Source of the DNA: Burkholderiaceae bacterium 26
GTDB taxonomy: Bacteria; Pseudomonadota; Gammaproteobacteria; Burkholderiales; Burkholderiaceae
Assembly (NCBI GenBank): GCA_000955795.1
Contig: JYOB01000010.1
Span: forward strand, 478,562-542,561
Length of the DNA: 64,000 nucleotides
Direction of reading: 5' to 3'
Made by a program: the position numbers and the translations under genes. Below, piece after piece: positions 28,237-37,018 of this stretch (position 1 is the stretch's first letter; the number at the start of each line of letters is the position of its first letter). The notes under the pieces are model-generated. The model ran no database searches. It was not told the origin of the DNA and saw only the letters and a list, made by a program, of their open reading frames with translations.

Positions 28237-29067
28237 GTGGTTTCCTTGGTCCCCGCAGTGGCCGCATCCCTGGCCGACCGGCTCGAAAACCTCCTGCCGC
28301 AAACGCAATGCACCAAGTGCGGCTACAACGGCTGCCGCCCTTACGCTGAAGCCATGGCCAACGGCGAGGCGTTACCCAACCGCTGCCCACCCGGCGGCGC
28401 GGAAGGTGTCCGCCGGCTGTCCGAGGCACTCGGCCGCACAGGTGAGCTGCTGCCGCTGGACCCTTCCAACGGCATCGAACAGCCTCGCGCCGTCGCCGTC
28501 ATTGACCCGGAACGCTGCATCGGTTGCACGCTGTGCATTCAGGCGTGCCCGGTCGATGCCATTGCCGGTGCGCCCAAGGCGATGCACACGGTGCTGGAAG
28601 ACTGGTGCACCGGTTGCGACCTCTGCGTGCCGCCCTGCCCCGTCGATTGCATCGACATGATCCCCGTCACCGGCGAACGCACGGGCTGGGACGCCTGGAG
28701 CCAGCAGCAAGCCGATGCCGCGCGGGACCGCTACGTCTTCCGTAACGCACGCCTCAAGCGCGAACAAGCCGAAAACGAAGCGCGCCTTGCCGCCAAGGCC
28801 GCGGCCAAACTCGCTGCCGTCAGCGCCGAGCAACCGGCCGACGATGCCGAACTCGCCGCGCAGGCGCGCAAGAAGGCGATCATCCAGGCTGCGATTGAAC
28901 GCGCGCGCCAGAAGCAGGCCGAGATGGCCGCGCGCGGGCAAGGTCCGCGCAACGTGACCGACGTGTCGGCGGATGTGCAAGCCCAGATCGATGAGGCTGA
29001 AGCCCGCCGCAAGCGCATCGCCAGCCAGATCGAACAGAGCACCAAGCCCGACGCAGACACCCACTGA
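28237..29067 (+). CDS. rsxB: RnfB/RsxB-like electron transport ferredoxin subunit (orphan)
   Basis: 276 aa. Near the N-terminus is the four-Cys motif [12 protein letters not shown]...CPPGG of the RnfB [4Fe-4S] module; then two bacterial ferredoxin motifs, [16 protein letters not shown] and [15 protein letters not shown]. The C-terminal 100 residues are Ala/Lys/Glu/Arg-rich and probably a coiled coil. Unlike standard RnfB the N-terminal membrane helix is only [19 protein letters not shown], which is not clearly transmembrane. The start is GTG at 28237 with a weak ribosome binding site. No rnfA, C, D, G or E is near; nth follows by 14 bases. Confidence 0.88.
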   Translation: MVSLVPAVAASLADRLENLLPQTQCTKCGYNGCRPYAEAMANGEALPNRCPPGGAEGVRRLSEALGRTGELLPLDPSNGIEQPRAVAVIDPERCIGCTLCIQACPVDAIAGAPKAMHTVLEDWCTGCDLCVPPCPVDCIDMIPVTGERTGWDAWSQQQADAARDRYVFRNARLKREQAENEARLAAKAAAKLAAVSAEQPADDAELAAQARKKAIIQAAIERARQKQAEMAARGQGPRNVTDVSADVQAQIDEAEARRKRIASQIEQSTKPDADTH

Positions 29068-29081
29068 ACCCTGCCCCGACG

Positions 29082-29726
29082 ATGAATCCCGCCAAGCGCC
29101 ACGCCATCTTCGAGACCCTGCGCGAGAACAACCCGACGCCGACCACCGAGCTGGAGTACACCACGCCGTTCGAGTTGCTGATTGCGGTGCTGCTCTCGGC
29201 GCAAGCAACCGACGTTGGCGTGAACAAGGCGACGCGCAAGCTATTCCCAGTGGCCAATACGCCCGCCAAGCTGCTGGCGCTGGGCGAGGAAGGCATCACC
29301 GAATACATCAAGACCATCGGGCTGTATCGCACCAAGTGCAAGCACATCCTGCAGACGTGCCGCATCCTGCTCGACCAGTACGGCGGTGAAGTACCGCGTG
29401 ACCGCGCTGCGCTGGAAGAACTGCCGGGTGTGGGCCGCAAGACGGCCAACGTGGTCATGAACACGGCGTTCGGCGAGCCGACGATTGCGGTAGACACGCA
29501 CATCTTTCGCGTAGCCAATCGCACCGGGCTGGCGCCGGGCAAGAACGTGCTGGAAGTCGAGCTGAAACTGCTGAAGGTGGTGCCGGAAGAATTTCGGCAG
29601 GACGCGCACCACTGGCTAATCCTGCATGGGCGCTACGTATGCAAGGCGCGCAAGCCCGAGTGCTGGCATTGCGCCATCGAGCCACTGTGCGAATTCAGGC
29701 CGAAGACACCGGCACCGAAGGAATAA
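29082..29726 (+). CDS. nth: Endonuclease III
   Basis: 214 aa. A DNA glycosylase/AP lyase that removes oxidised pyrimidines. Lys120 and Asp138 in LPGVGRKTANV and VDTHIFR are the catalytic pair, at the same numbers as in E. coli. The C-terminal [4Fe-4S] cluster ligands are Cys187, Cys194, Cys197 and Cys203. In enterobacteria nth closes the rsx operon; here it follows the lone rsxB-like gene. A hairpin terminator follows immediately. Confidence 0.97.
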   Translation: MNPAKRHAIFETLRENNPTPTTELEYTTPFELLIAVLLSAQATDVGVNKATRKLFPVANTPAKLLALGEEGITEYIKTIGLYRTKCKHILQTCRILLDQYGGEVPRDRAALEELPGVGRKTANVVMNTAFGEPTIAVDTHIFRVANRTGLAPGKNVLEVELKLLKVVPEEFRQDAHHWLILHGRYVCKARKPECWHCAIEPLCEFRPKTPAPKE

Positions 29727-29766
29727 AAAACGGGGACCGCCGCTACTGACGCGAGTCCCCGTTTTC
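29727..29766 (+). terminator. Intrinsic terminator after nth
   Basis: ACGGGGAC ... GTCCCCGT stem (8 bp, 17-base loop) with A run before and T run after, between convergent genes. Confidence 0.8.
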
Positions 29767-29786
29767 TTTGCGCGACCGGCTGTCGA

Positions 29787-30374
29787 TCAAACGATCTTGC
29801 ACGCCTCTTCGAACGACAGGCGCGGGTTGCGCGGGTGCAGCTTCTCGGCGTCGCCATAGCCGATGTTCATGATGAAGTTGACCTTCCACTGGCCATCGGG
29901 GAAGAACGTTTCGTTCACCTTGTTGGCATCGAAGCCGGCCATCGGACCGCAGTCCAGGCCCAGGGCACGCGCGGCGAGCACCAGATAGCCGCCCTGCAGC
30001 GAGCCGTTCATCAACGCAGCCGCATTGATCTTGGCCTGATCACCCGCGTACCACGAACGCGCATCGGTATGCGGGAACAGCTTGGGCAGTTGCTCGTGGA
30101 ATTGCGTGTCGTACGCGACGATCACGGCGACGGGCGCCTGGCGAGTCTTTTCCTGATTGCCCGGCGACATGCACGGAATCAGGCGCTCCTTGGCGGCGGC
30201 GCTCTTGACGAACACGAAACGGGCCGGCGTGCTGTTGGCGGCGGTCGGGCCGTACTTCACGGTGTCGTACAGCGTGTGCAGCAGTTCGTCGTCGACCGGC
30301 TTGTCCAGCCACACGTTGTGGGTACGGGCTGCGTGGAACAGTTGGTCCAGCACGGACGGTTCAAGCATCGGCAT
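29787..30374 (-). CDS. RutE/HadB-like nitroreductase-family reductase
   Basis: 195 aa, close to E. coli RutE (196 aa), an FMN-dependent reductase of 3-oxopropanoate (malonic semialdehyde). Blocks include [28 protein letters not shown] and [23 protein letters not shown], typical of this nitroreductase subgroup. No rut pyrimidine-degradation gene is near, so the substrate is not settled. The ATG at 30372-30374 is preceded by GGAGCACC; the frame is open 29 codons more. Confidence 0.85.
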   Translation of the reverse strand: MPMLEPSVLDQLFHAARTHNVWLDKPVDDELLHTLYDTVKYGPTAANSTPARFVFVKSAAAKERLIPCMSPGNQEKTRQAPVAVIVAYDTQFHEQLPKLFPHTDARSWYAGDQAKINAAALMNGSLQGGYLVLAARALGLDCGPMAGFDANKVNETFFPDGQWKVNFIMNIGYGDAEKLHPRNPRLSFEEACKIV

Positions 30375-30785
30375 TGCAAGGTGCTCCGGAAAGAGTTGAG
30401 GAGCGCATTGTAATGCGCTGTTTCCGCGCGTGCCGGACACCTGCACACTCCGGATGGGCATCCAGCGCGCCGTTAGCGGCAGGGATGTTTTAGAACAAAC
30501 GACATGCCTTGTTTGTATTTAATCGCACTTATTGCAACGCGCCATGGCATTGGCATGGTGATTTTTACATGCCCATCGCACGCAATGAAAAAGAGCCCTT
30601 TACAACGGTTTGCTTACGAACTACTTTTTGCTTCGTCATTGTATTACCCACAGGGTTGGACGTATCGGATCCGCATCTGGTTTTAAAACAGGTGCGCGGC
30701 CGCATTCATCCCCACGTTTTCGCACAGTCCTTGCCAGACTTTGCGCAAAAGCCCTGCGGGCTTGACCCCATGATTATTTTCTTTT

Positions 30786-30805
30786 TGAAATCCGCTCGGA
30801 TTTCA
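30786..30805. repeat. Perfect inverted repeat in spacer
   Basis: TGAAATCCG-CT-CGGATTTCA, 9 bp arms and a 2-base centre, no T run after it. Operator-like or a small hairpin. Confidence 0.6.
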
Positions 30806-30922
30806 GGGGCCTATTTTGCCAAATAAAAAACAATTGCATTAATTTCCGCAGACAAGGCGGGAAATCTGAATATTCGCTTCGCGTCGTATAGAAATGACAA
30901 AACGCAAAACGAATATGGAGCC

Positions 30923-30947
30923 CACTTAAAACTAAACATTTTAAGTG
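30923..30947 (+). repeat. Perfect inverted repeat before the S10 peptidase
   Basis: CACTTAAAA and TTTTAAGTG arms separated by seven bases, 36 bases upstream of the chosen ATG. It could be an operator or an RNA hairpin in the leader. Confidence 0.65.
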
Positions 30948-30983
30948 ATGGCGTTCGTCACCCTGAAGAAGGCCATTATCGCC

Positions 30984-32789
30984 ATGAAAAAATCCAGGTT
31001 ATCGACCAGTGATTTTGCAGGATTGTCTCGAACCCTTGGTGTATCGTTTGCGGCCGCGGCGCTGTCAGCCGTGCTGCTGGCGGGTTGCGGCGGCGGAGAC
31101 TCGTCCGCCACGGCCAACCCCAGCGGCGTTGCTGCCAACGCAGGCAACGCAACCACGCAGCCGGTCACGGCCGCCGTGCCGCCCGACCAGCCTTACGTCG
31201 ACCCGAACGTCTACGGCACCGGGCCCAACGACGCCCTGGCCGCCGACCCCGGCGAAAGCGCAGCCATCACGCACCACACAGTCACAATCGGCGGCAAGAG
31301 CATCGCCTACACGGCCACCGCCGGCCACCTGACGACCATCGACCCGGTTACGTCGCAATCCAACGCGACGATGTTCTACGTGGCGTACACGCAGGACAAC
31401 CCAGACCCGTCGAAGCCGCGCCCGGTGACGTTCTTCTATAACGGGGGGCCCGGCTCGTCATCAGTGTTCTTGCTTCTGGGCTCGTTCGGACCGAAACGGC
31501 TGCAGTCGTCGTTCCCGAACTTCACGCCGCCGGCGCCGTACAAACTGCCCGACAACCCGGACAGCCTGCTCGACCGCTCCGACCTGGTGTTCATCAACCC
31601 GGTCGGCACCGGCTATTCGGCCGCCATTGCACCGGCCAAGAACAAGGACTTCTGGGGTACCGACCAAGACGCGCATTCCATCGACCGCTTCATCCAGCGC
31701 TACCTGACCAAGAACTCGCGCTGGAACTCACCCAAGTTCCTGTACGGTGAGTCGTATGGCACGGCGCGCAGTGCGGTGCTGTCGTGGGTACTCCATGAAG
31801 ACGGTATCGAACTGAACGGGATCACGCTGCAATCGTCGATTCTCGACTACGCGAATGCGCTCTCGGCCGTCGGCACCTTCCCGACGCTGGCCGCCGACGC
31901 GTTCTACTGGAAGAAGACGACGGTCAACCCGGCACCGGCCGATCTCGACAGCTACATGGTCCAGGCCCGCAACTACGCCGACAACACCCTCGCACCGCTG
32001 GCACAAGCGCCAAGCGCCGCGGACGGCGGCTTCGTCAACGTGCGCCTGAACCTGAACCTGGCGACGGCGCAGACGATGGGCTCGTACATCGGCACCGATC
32101 CTGTCTCGCTGATCCAGACGTTCGGCAATCCGGCGGCGCTGGGCAACGTCCCGTCGCAGAACAACAACCCGCCGTACACGTTCTTCCTGACACTGAACCC
32201 GGGCATCCAGATCGGCCAGTATGACGGCCGCGCCAACTACACGGGCCAGGGCATCGCGCCGTTCATCCTGCCGAACTCGGGCAGCAACGATCCGTCGATC
32301 TCGAACATCGGCGGCGCGTATACGGTGCTGTGGAACAGCTACCTGAACACCCAGCTCAAGTACACGTCGACCTCGTCGTTCGTGGACCTGAACGACGCCG
32401 TGTTCAACAACTGGGACTTCAGCCACATCGACCCGACGGGCGCCAACAAGGGCGGCGGCAACACGCTGTACACCGCCGGCGACCTCGCCTCGACGATGAG
32501 CCTGAACCCCGACCTGAAGGTGCTGCAGGCCAGCGGCTATTTCGACGCCGTCACGCCGTTCCACCAGACCGAGCTGACGCTGGCACAAATGCCGCTCGAC
32601 CCGACGCTCAAGGCGAAGAACCTGACGATCAAGAACTACCCGTCGGGCCACATGATCTATCTGAACGATGCGTCGCGCACCGCGCTCAAGGGTGACCTGG
32701 CTTCGTTCTACGATGGCGTGATGGCCGATCGTCCGGCCCTGATGCGGGTGCAAAGCTTGCAACGCCTGCCGGCGGGGCAGAAGAAGTAA
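30984..32789 (+). CDS. Lipoprotein S10-family serine carboxypeptidase-like protein
   Basis: 601 aa. A signal peptide ends in the lipobox LLAG-Cys35, so the protein should be anchored to the outer membrane. The S10 fold is shown by TFFYNGGPGSSSVFLL, the nucleophile Ser257 in YGESYGTAR, a later Asp in ASGYFDAVTP and His in YPSGHMIYL. These enzymes remove C-terminal residues from peptides at acid pH; S10 lipoproteins are far less common in bacteria than in eukaryotes. The ATG at 30984 gives a normal signal peptide; a GTG/ATG pair at 30945/30948 is possible. Confidence 0.88.
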   Translation: MKKSRLSTSDFAGLSRTLGVSFAAAALSAVLLAGCGGGDSSATANPSGVAANAGNATTQPVTAAVPPDQPYVDPNVYGTGPNDALAADPGESAAITHHTVTIGGKSIAYTATAGHLTTIDPVTSQSNATMFYVAYTQDNPDPSKPRPVTFFYNGGPGSSSVFLLLGSFGPKRLQSSFPNFTPPAPYKLPDNPDSLLDRSDLVFINPVGTGYSAAIAPAKNKDFWGTDQDAHSIDRFIQRYLTKNSRWNSPKFLYGESYGTARSAVLSWVLHEDGIELNGITLQSSILDYANALSAVGTFPTLAADAFYWKKTTVNPAPADLDSYMVQARNYADNTLAPLAQAPSAADGGFVNVRLNLNLATAQTMGSYIGTDPVSLIQTFGNPAALGNVPSQNNNPPYTFFLTLNPGIQIGQYDGRANYTGQGIAPFILPNSGSNDPSISNIGGAYTVLWNSYLNTQLKYTSTSSFVDLNDAVFNNWDFSHIDPTGANKGGGNTLYTAGDLASTMSLNPDLKVLQASGYFDAVTPFHQTELTLAQMPLDPTLKAKNLTIKNYPSGHMIYLNDASRTALKGDLASFYDGVMADRPALMRVQSLQRLPAGQKK

Positions 32790-32808
32790 TCGCCTCACGG
32801 CAGAAAGC

Positions 32809-32840
32809 AAAACCGCCCAGTTCACGCTGGGCGGTTTTTT
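32809..32840 (+). terminator. Intrinsic terminator after the S10 peptidase
   Basis: ACCGCCCAG ... CTGGGCGGT stem (9 bp) around TTCACG, followed by T6. It also faces the convergent transporter gene. Confidence 0.92.
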
Positions 32841-32861
32841 GTTGGGAGTGAAGGCCCGACT

Positions 32862-33797
32862 TCAGGCCATGTCATCCACGCTGTGGCCCGCAGGCTTCGC
32901 GTCTGCACGCGTGAGCCAGAGCACGCCCGCCAGGATCAATGCGCCGCCCGTCATCTGCATGGGCGCGATCGATTCGCCGAGGAGCAATGCCGCCAGCAGC
33001 ACCGTCACCACCGGCTCCAGCGTGGACAGCATCGACGCCTGCGCCGCTCCCAGCTTCTGCAAGCCGGCAAAGAACGTCAGGATCGCCACCACCGTCGACA
33101 AACCCGCAATGGCCAGTGCCGCTGCCCAGCCACCCAACGTGCCGGGCAGGTGCGCGGGCGCGCCGGCCAGCGCCATGCCCGCGTACACCACGGCCGCAGC
33201 GGTGCAGATGACGGTCGTACACGCCAGAGGATCCAGCCCGCGCGTGACACGCGCCCCGACCGTGATGTAGATCGAGTAGATCACCGCGGCAGCCACACCC
33301 AGCGCAATGCCGAGCAGACTGCCGCCCGACAGGCCTGCACCGCCCACCGTCAACCCCGCCCCTACCGAGCACAGCACCAGCGCGATGATCGCCGTGGTGG
33401 TCAGCCGCTCGCGCAGGAAAATCGCCGCCAGTACCGTCACGAACATCGGATACAGATACAGCAGCAACGCCACCAGGCTGGCCGGTGCGTAGTTCAACGC
33501 CGTGAAAAACGCGAACGACTGCCCCGCGTAGCCGATGCCGCCCATTGCCGCCAGCCCCGCCACGCGCGACCACGGCGGTATGCCAATGCGACGAACACGC
33601 ATCACCACCATCAGCGCCACGCCCGCGATCACGAAACGCACGATCAGCAGACCGACCACATTGGCACCGCTCGCATAAGCGTAATGCGTGAAGATGGCCA
33701 TCGCACCGAATGAAGCGGCGGACACGGCGATCAGCAGCACGCCGAGAAGCTTGTCGGCGGCGCGCGCGGCGAGGGAGGAATCGGTCGGTTGTCTCAT
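32862..33797 (-). CDS. EamA/DMT-family exporter
   Basis: 311 aa with ten hydrophobic segments in two EamA repeats, for example LLGVLLIAVSAASFGAMAIF in the first and LLGIALGVAAAVIYSIYITV in the second. An inner-membrane metabolite exporter of unknown substrate. The ATG at 33795-33797 (MRQPTDSSLAARAADKLLG) is used; the long upstream frame is antisense to DUF1841. Confidence 0.88.
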   Translation of the reverse strand: MRQPTDSSLAARAADKLLGVLLIAVSAASFGAMAIFTHYAYASGANVVGLLIVRFVIAGVALMVVMRVRRIGIPPWSRVAGLAAMGGIGYAGQSFAFFTALNYAPASLVALLLYLYPMFVTVLAAIFLRERLTTTAIIALVLCSVGAGLTVGGAGLSGGSLLGIALGVAAAVIYSIYITVGARVTRGLDPLACTTVICTAAAVVYAGMALAGAPAHLPGTLGGWAAALAIAGLSTVVAILTFFAGLQKLGAAQASMLSTLEPVVTVLLAALLLGESIAPMQMTGGALILAGVLWLTRADAKPAGHSVDDMA

Positions 33798-33914
33798 GGC
33801 GTGCGGCGTTTTTGTTTGGGGTCGCCGTCTGCGGGTGCGGGGCGCCATTGTAGCGTTGCCGTCTCGCCAAGCTGGCCGACAGGCATCAAGGCGCGTCGGT
33901 ACAATGCAGAAATC

Positions 33915-34349
33915 ATGTTCAATCCATCCCGCGACGAAGTCCGTCAATTCTTCTGTGGCGCGTGGCGCAAGCACCGCCAAGCAGAAATCCTCACGCCGCT
34001 CGAAGCCATGGCGCTCGACTGGATGCTGCAGCATCCCGAATACCACGACACCCTGGAAGCCGGCGAAGAAGCCCTCGCCCGCGACTACACGCCGGAAAGC
34101 GGCCAGAGCAACCCGTTTCTCCACCTGTCGATGCACCTGTCTATCAGCGAGCAGGTATCGGTGGATCAGCCGCGCGGTATTCGCGCAGCATATGAGGCGC
34201 TTGCCCAGCGGCTCGACTCGCCGCACGAAGCACAGCATCAGGTGATGGAATGCCTGGGCCAGATGCTGTGGACGGCGCAGCGCACCGGCCTGCCGCCAGA
34301 CGGCGAGGCCTATATCGAATGCGTGCGCAAGCGCGCGACCGCCCGCTGA
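33915..34349 (+). CDS. DUF1841 family protein
   Basis: 144 aa soluble protein starting MFNPSRDEVRQFFCGAWRKHR, with NPFLHLSMHLSISEQVSVDQP and ECLGQMLWTAQRTGLPPD, which match the proteobacterial DUF1841 family. Function is unknown. It is divergent from the DMT exporter and ends at a strong terminator. Confidence 0.88.
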   Translation: MFNPSRDEVRQFFCGAWRKHRQAEILTPLEAMALDWMLQHPEYHDTLEAGEEALARDYTPESGQSNPFLHLSMHLSISEQVSVDQPRGIRAAYEALAQRLDSPHEAQHQVMECLGQMLWTAQRTGLPPDGEAYIECVRKRATAR

Positions 34350-34361
34350 ATCTGAGGCAGA

Positions 34362-34389
34362 AAAAAACCGCTCCGAAGAGCGGTTTTTT
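34362..34389 (+). terminator. Bidirectional terminator after DUF1841
   Basis: AAAAAACCGCTC-CGAA-GAGCGGTTTTTT. The A/T flanks suit both the DUF1841 gene and the convergent cytochrome genes. Confidence 0.92.
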
Positions 34390-34408
34390 CTTTACCGGCG
34401 ATGCCGCG

Positions 34409-34807
34409 TTACTTCTTGAGCACCAGCGAACCCGGCAGCGATTCGATGTACGCAGCAATGTCCTTCAGCTCCGCCTGCGTAAACGGACGCGGCTTGCCAT
34501 CGGCGCCGATGGTGGCAGGGTTGCTATTGACCTGGCCCGCCATGATGGCGTTGCTGCGGCCCACCAGCGGGTTGTTGCTGGTCTGATAGGCCAGCAGCGC
34601 GTGATAGATGTAGTCGCCGTGCTGGCCGGCGAGCTTCGGATAGTCCGGGGAAATCGGAGCGTTCAGGCCAGCGCCATGGCAGGCCACGCAGGCGCCCTTC
34701 TCCACCAGCTGCTTGCCCTTTTCAATATCGGCAGCCTGTGCCGACACGGCCGCGGCCAGCATCACCGCGCCCAGATTGAACGAGATTGCGAGCGAGATCT
34801 TCTTCAT
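34409..34807 (-). CDS. Class I cytochrome c (c4/c5-like), second of a pair
   Basis: 132 aa exported protein: signal peptide MKKISLAISFNLGAVMLAAAVSAQA, then a single haem-binding CVACH at residues 40-44 and a later Met-containing loop (SNAIMAGQV) for the sixth ligand. It carries electrons in the periplasm. It follows the other cytochrome by 11 bases, so the two are cotranscribed and may form a two-haem unit like a split cytochrome c4. Confidence 0.9.
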   Translation of the reverse strand: MKKISLAISFNLGAVMLAAAVSAQAADIEKGKQLVEKGACVACHGAGLNAPISPDYPKLAGQHGDYIYHALLAYQTSNNPLVGRSNAIMAGQVNSNPATIGADGKPRPFTQAELKDIAAYIESLPGSLVLKK

Positions 34808-34818
34808 GTTCTTCCTCG

Positions 34819-35187
34819 TCACTTCTGGGGGTTGTTTTGGGTGGCAGCCGTCTGCTGCGAGTAATACGCGGCGAGGTTGGCGATGTCCTGGTCGGTCAGC
34901 GAGCCGGCAATGGCGCGCATGGTCGGGTGCTTGCGGTCACCCTTCTGGTACGCATGCAGCGCGCTTTCGATGTACTTGGCGTTCTGGCCGCCCAGATAGG
35001 GCACGCGATACACCTCGGGGAACGACGTCTTGTAGTCGGGGATGGCATGGCAGCCGATACACATGGCGACCTTGTTTTCGGCGGCGGCCGCGTTGCCCTG
35101 AACGTCGGCTGCGGCAGCGCTGTTGGCTGCGGCGGACAGTGCGCCGAATGTGCCCAAGGCGGCCACCATGGTGAGGATCTTTTTCAT
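34819..35187 (-). CDS. Class I cytochrome c, first of a pair
   Basis: 122 aa with signal peptide ending about ANSAAAA, one CIGCH haem motif at residues 43-47, and HPTMRAIAGSLTD with the probable axial Met. The sequence GGQNAKYIESALHAY resembles the c4 family (the partner gene has GQHGDYIYHALLAY). Likely periplasmic electron donor to a terminal oxidase. Confidence 0.9.
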   Translation of the reverse strand: MKKILTMVAALGTFGALSAAANSAAAADVQGNAAAAENKVAMCIGCHAIPDYKTSFPEVYRVPYLGGQNAKYIESALHAYQKGDRKHPTMRAIAGSLTDQDIANLAAYYSQQTAATQNNPQK

Positions 35188-35487
35188 CTCGTTCTTAAGC
35201 GTGGAGTTTCAGAATCCTGCTCGCCCTGCCGGCTTGGCTCGTCTCAGCCGGCTGTCTCGCTGGGCGCATTCACCCGCCGTTGGCAACTGGCCAGAGGACG
35301 GTCATTTGAGGTGCGTCAAACCGGCGCATTGTACCGCACCGTTTTTTTGCCAGTCCAGTTAGGGCTCCCGTGACTTGACAGCAAGGAATGGCACGGCGCA
35401 TTCGCCACGCCGCCGCCCGGCGTCAAACGCCCAAATGCTCTTATACTGGCCGTTTCCAAATCTTTTACCGCTCAGTAGGCTTGCACG
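35188..35487. other. Spacer between cytochromes and moxR-like gene
   Basis: 300 bp without a gene. GCCGGCT ... AGCCGGC (35229-35252) is an inverted repeat with a ten-base loop. The two flanking operons diverge from here, but no clear promoter is visible. Confidence 0.5.
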
Positions 35488-36381
35488 ATGAACACCACCA
35501 CCTCGCCTGCCTCATCCGACCAGCGCTCACGCTTCGAAGGCTCCGACCAGTACGTCGCCACCGATGACCTCAAGCTCGCCGTCAATGCGTCCATGACGCT
35601 CCAGCGCCCGCTGCTCATCAAGGGCGAGCCGGGCACGGGCAAGACCATGCTGGCCGAGGAAGTGGCCGCCGCGCTGGGCATGCCGCTGCTGCAATGGCAC
35701 GTGAAATCGACCACCAAGGCGCAGCAGGGCCTGTACGAATACGACGCCGTCTCGCGCCTGCGCGACTCGCAGCTGGGCGACAAGGAAAGTAGCAACCGGG
35801 TCCACGACATCCGCAACTACATCGTCAAGGGCGTGTTGTGGCAGGCCTTCGAGGCGGACAAACCTGTCGTGCTGCTGATCGACGAGATCGACAAGGCCGA
35901 CATCGAATTCCCGAACGACCTGCTGCGCGAGCTGGATCGCATGGAGTTCTACGTGTACGAAACGCGCGAAACCGTCCGCGCCAAGCACCGCCCGCTGGTG
36001 ATCATCACGTCGAACAACGAGAAGGAACTGCCCGACGCGTTCCTGCGCCGCTGCTTCTTCCACTACATCAAGTTTCCGGATGCGGAGACGATGCAGGCCA
36101 TCGTCGACGTGCACTACCCGGGCATCAAGCCGGCGCTCGTGAAGGCCGCACTGGATGCGTTCTACGAGATGCGCAATCTGCCGGGGCTGAAGAAAAAGCC
36201 GTCGACGTCCGAACTGATCGACTGGCTCAAGCTGCTGCTGGCCGAAGACATTCCGCCGGAATCACTGCGCAGCCAGGATAAGAACGCCGCGATTCCGCCG
36301 CTGCACGGCGCGCTGCTCAAGAACGAGCAGGATGTGCACCTGTTCGAGCGCCTGGTGTTCATGAATCGCGCCAACCGCTGA
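35488..36381 (+). CDS. MoxR-family AAA+ ATPase
   Basis: 297 aa. Walker A GEPGTGKTML at residues 46-55, Walker B VVLLIDEIDKAD, and a sensor region with VIITSNNEKELPDAFLRRC. MoxR ATPases act as chaperones that work with a partner von Willebrand factor A protein on protein maturation. The vWA partner is the third gene downstream, separated by an acetyltransferase. Confidence 0.93.
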   Translation: MNTTTSPASSDQRSRFEGSDQYVATDDLKLAVNASMTLQRPLLIKGEPGTGKTMLAEEVAAALGMPLLQWHVKSTTKAQQGLYEYDAVSRLRDSQLGDKESSNRVHDIRNYIVKGVLWQAFEADKPVVLLIDEIDKADIEFPNDLLRELDRMEFYVYETRETVRAKHRPLVIITSNNEKELPDAFLRRCFFHYIKFPDAETMQAIVDVHYPGIKPALVKAALDAFYEMRNLPGLKKKPSTSELIDWLKLLLAEDIPPESLRSQDKNAAIPPLHGALLKNEQDVHLFERLVFMNRANR

Positions 36382-36393
36382 GCGAGTCGGACC

Positions 36394-37002
36394 ATGTCGC
36401 GCCTGATCGAGCCCGTCACCTTGTCCGGCCAGCACGCCTGGCTGGAGCCGCTCGGGCCAGAGCATCTGGATGAAGTGCGCGCCGCGGCCGCCGATGGTGA
36501 GCTGTGGAAGCTCTGGTACACCTCGGTGCCCTCGCCTGACAAGACCGGCGATTGGGTGGCCATTGCCCTGGACATGCGCGAACGCCTCGGCGCCATGCCG
36601 TTCGTCGTACGCGAGATGCGCGATGGGCAACCCGGCAAGGTGGTCGGCGCCACGCGCCTCTTCAACGTGGACGAAGCCAACCGCCGGCTGGAAATTGGCC
36701 ATACGTGGTACGCAAAATCCGTCCAACGCACGGCCGTCAACACGGAAAGCAAGCTGTTGCTGCTCACGCACGCGTTCGAAACACTGCGCTGCATTGCGGT
36801 GGAATTCCGCACGCACTGGATGAATCACCAGAGCCGCGCAGCCATCGCCCGGCTGGGCGCTAAGCAGGACGGCGTGCTGCGCAATCACCAACGCATGCCG
36901 GACGGCAGCTTCCGCGACACGGTCGTGTTCTCGATCATCGAATCGGAATGGCTGACCGTGAAACGCCATCTGCAATACAAGCTGGAGCAACCGCGCGCAT
37001 AA
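36394..37002 (+). CDS. GNAT-family N-acetyltransferase (RimJ-like)
   Basis: 202 aa with VVGATRLFNVDEANRRLEIGHTWY, then RCIAVEFRTHWMNHQSRAAIARLGA, characteristic of the acetyl-CoA-binding GNAT fold in the RimJ/RimL-type group. Substrate unknown. It sits 12 bases after the MoxR gene and 16 before the vWA gene, inside the same apparent operon. Confidence 0.88.
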   Translation: MSRLIEPVTLSGQHAWLEPLGPEHLDEVRAAAADGELWKLWYTSVPSPDKTGDWVAIALDMRERLGAMPFVVREMRDGQPGKVVGATRLFNVDEANRRLEIGHTWYAKSVQRTAVNTESKLLLLTHAFETLRCIAVEFRTHWMNHQSRAAIARLGAKQDGVLRNHQRMPDGSFRDTVVFSIIESEWLTVKRHLQYKLEQPRA

Positions 37003-37018
37003 GCGCCGGAGGACCACC

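Larger units (their letters stand above)
30375..30983. other. AT-rich 609-bp spacer with inverted repeats
   Basis: The base composition is clearly lower in GC than the flanking genes. I see no gene: the one modest frame (30504-30686) has no ribosome binding site and no family features. ACAAAC-N10-GTTTGT (30495-30516) is a possible operator, and two longer perfect inverted repeats are listed separately. Divergent promoters for the RutE-like and S10 peptidase genes must lie here. Confidence 0.6.

Noticed and set aside
30504..30686. Small open frame of 60 codons in the AT-rich spacer
   Set aside because: No ribosome binding site, odd composition and no recognisable family; probably chance.
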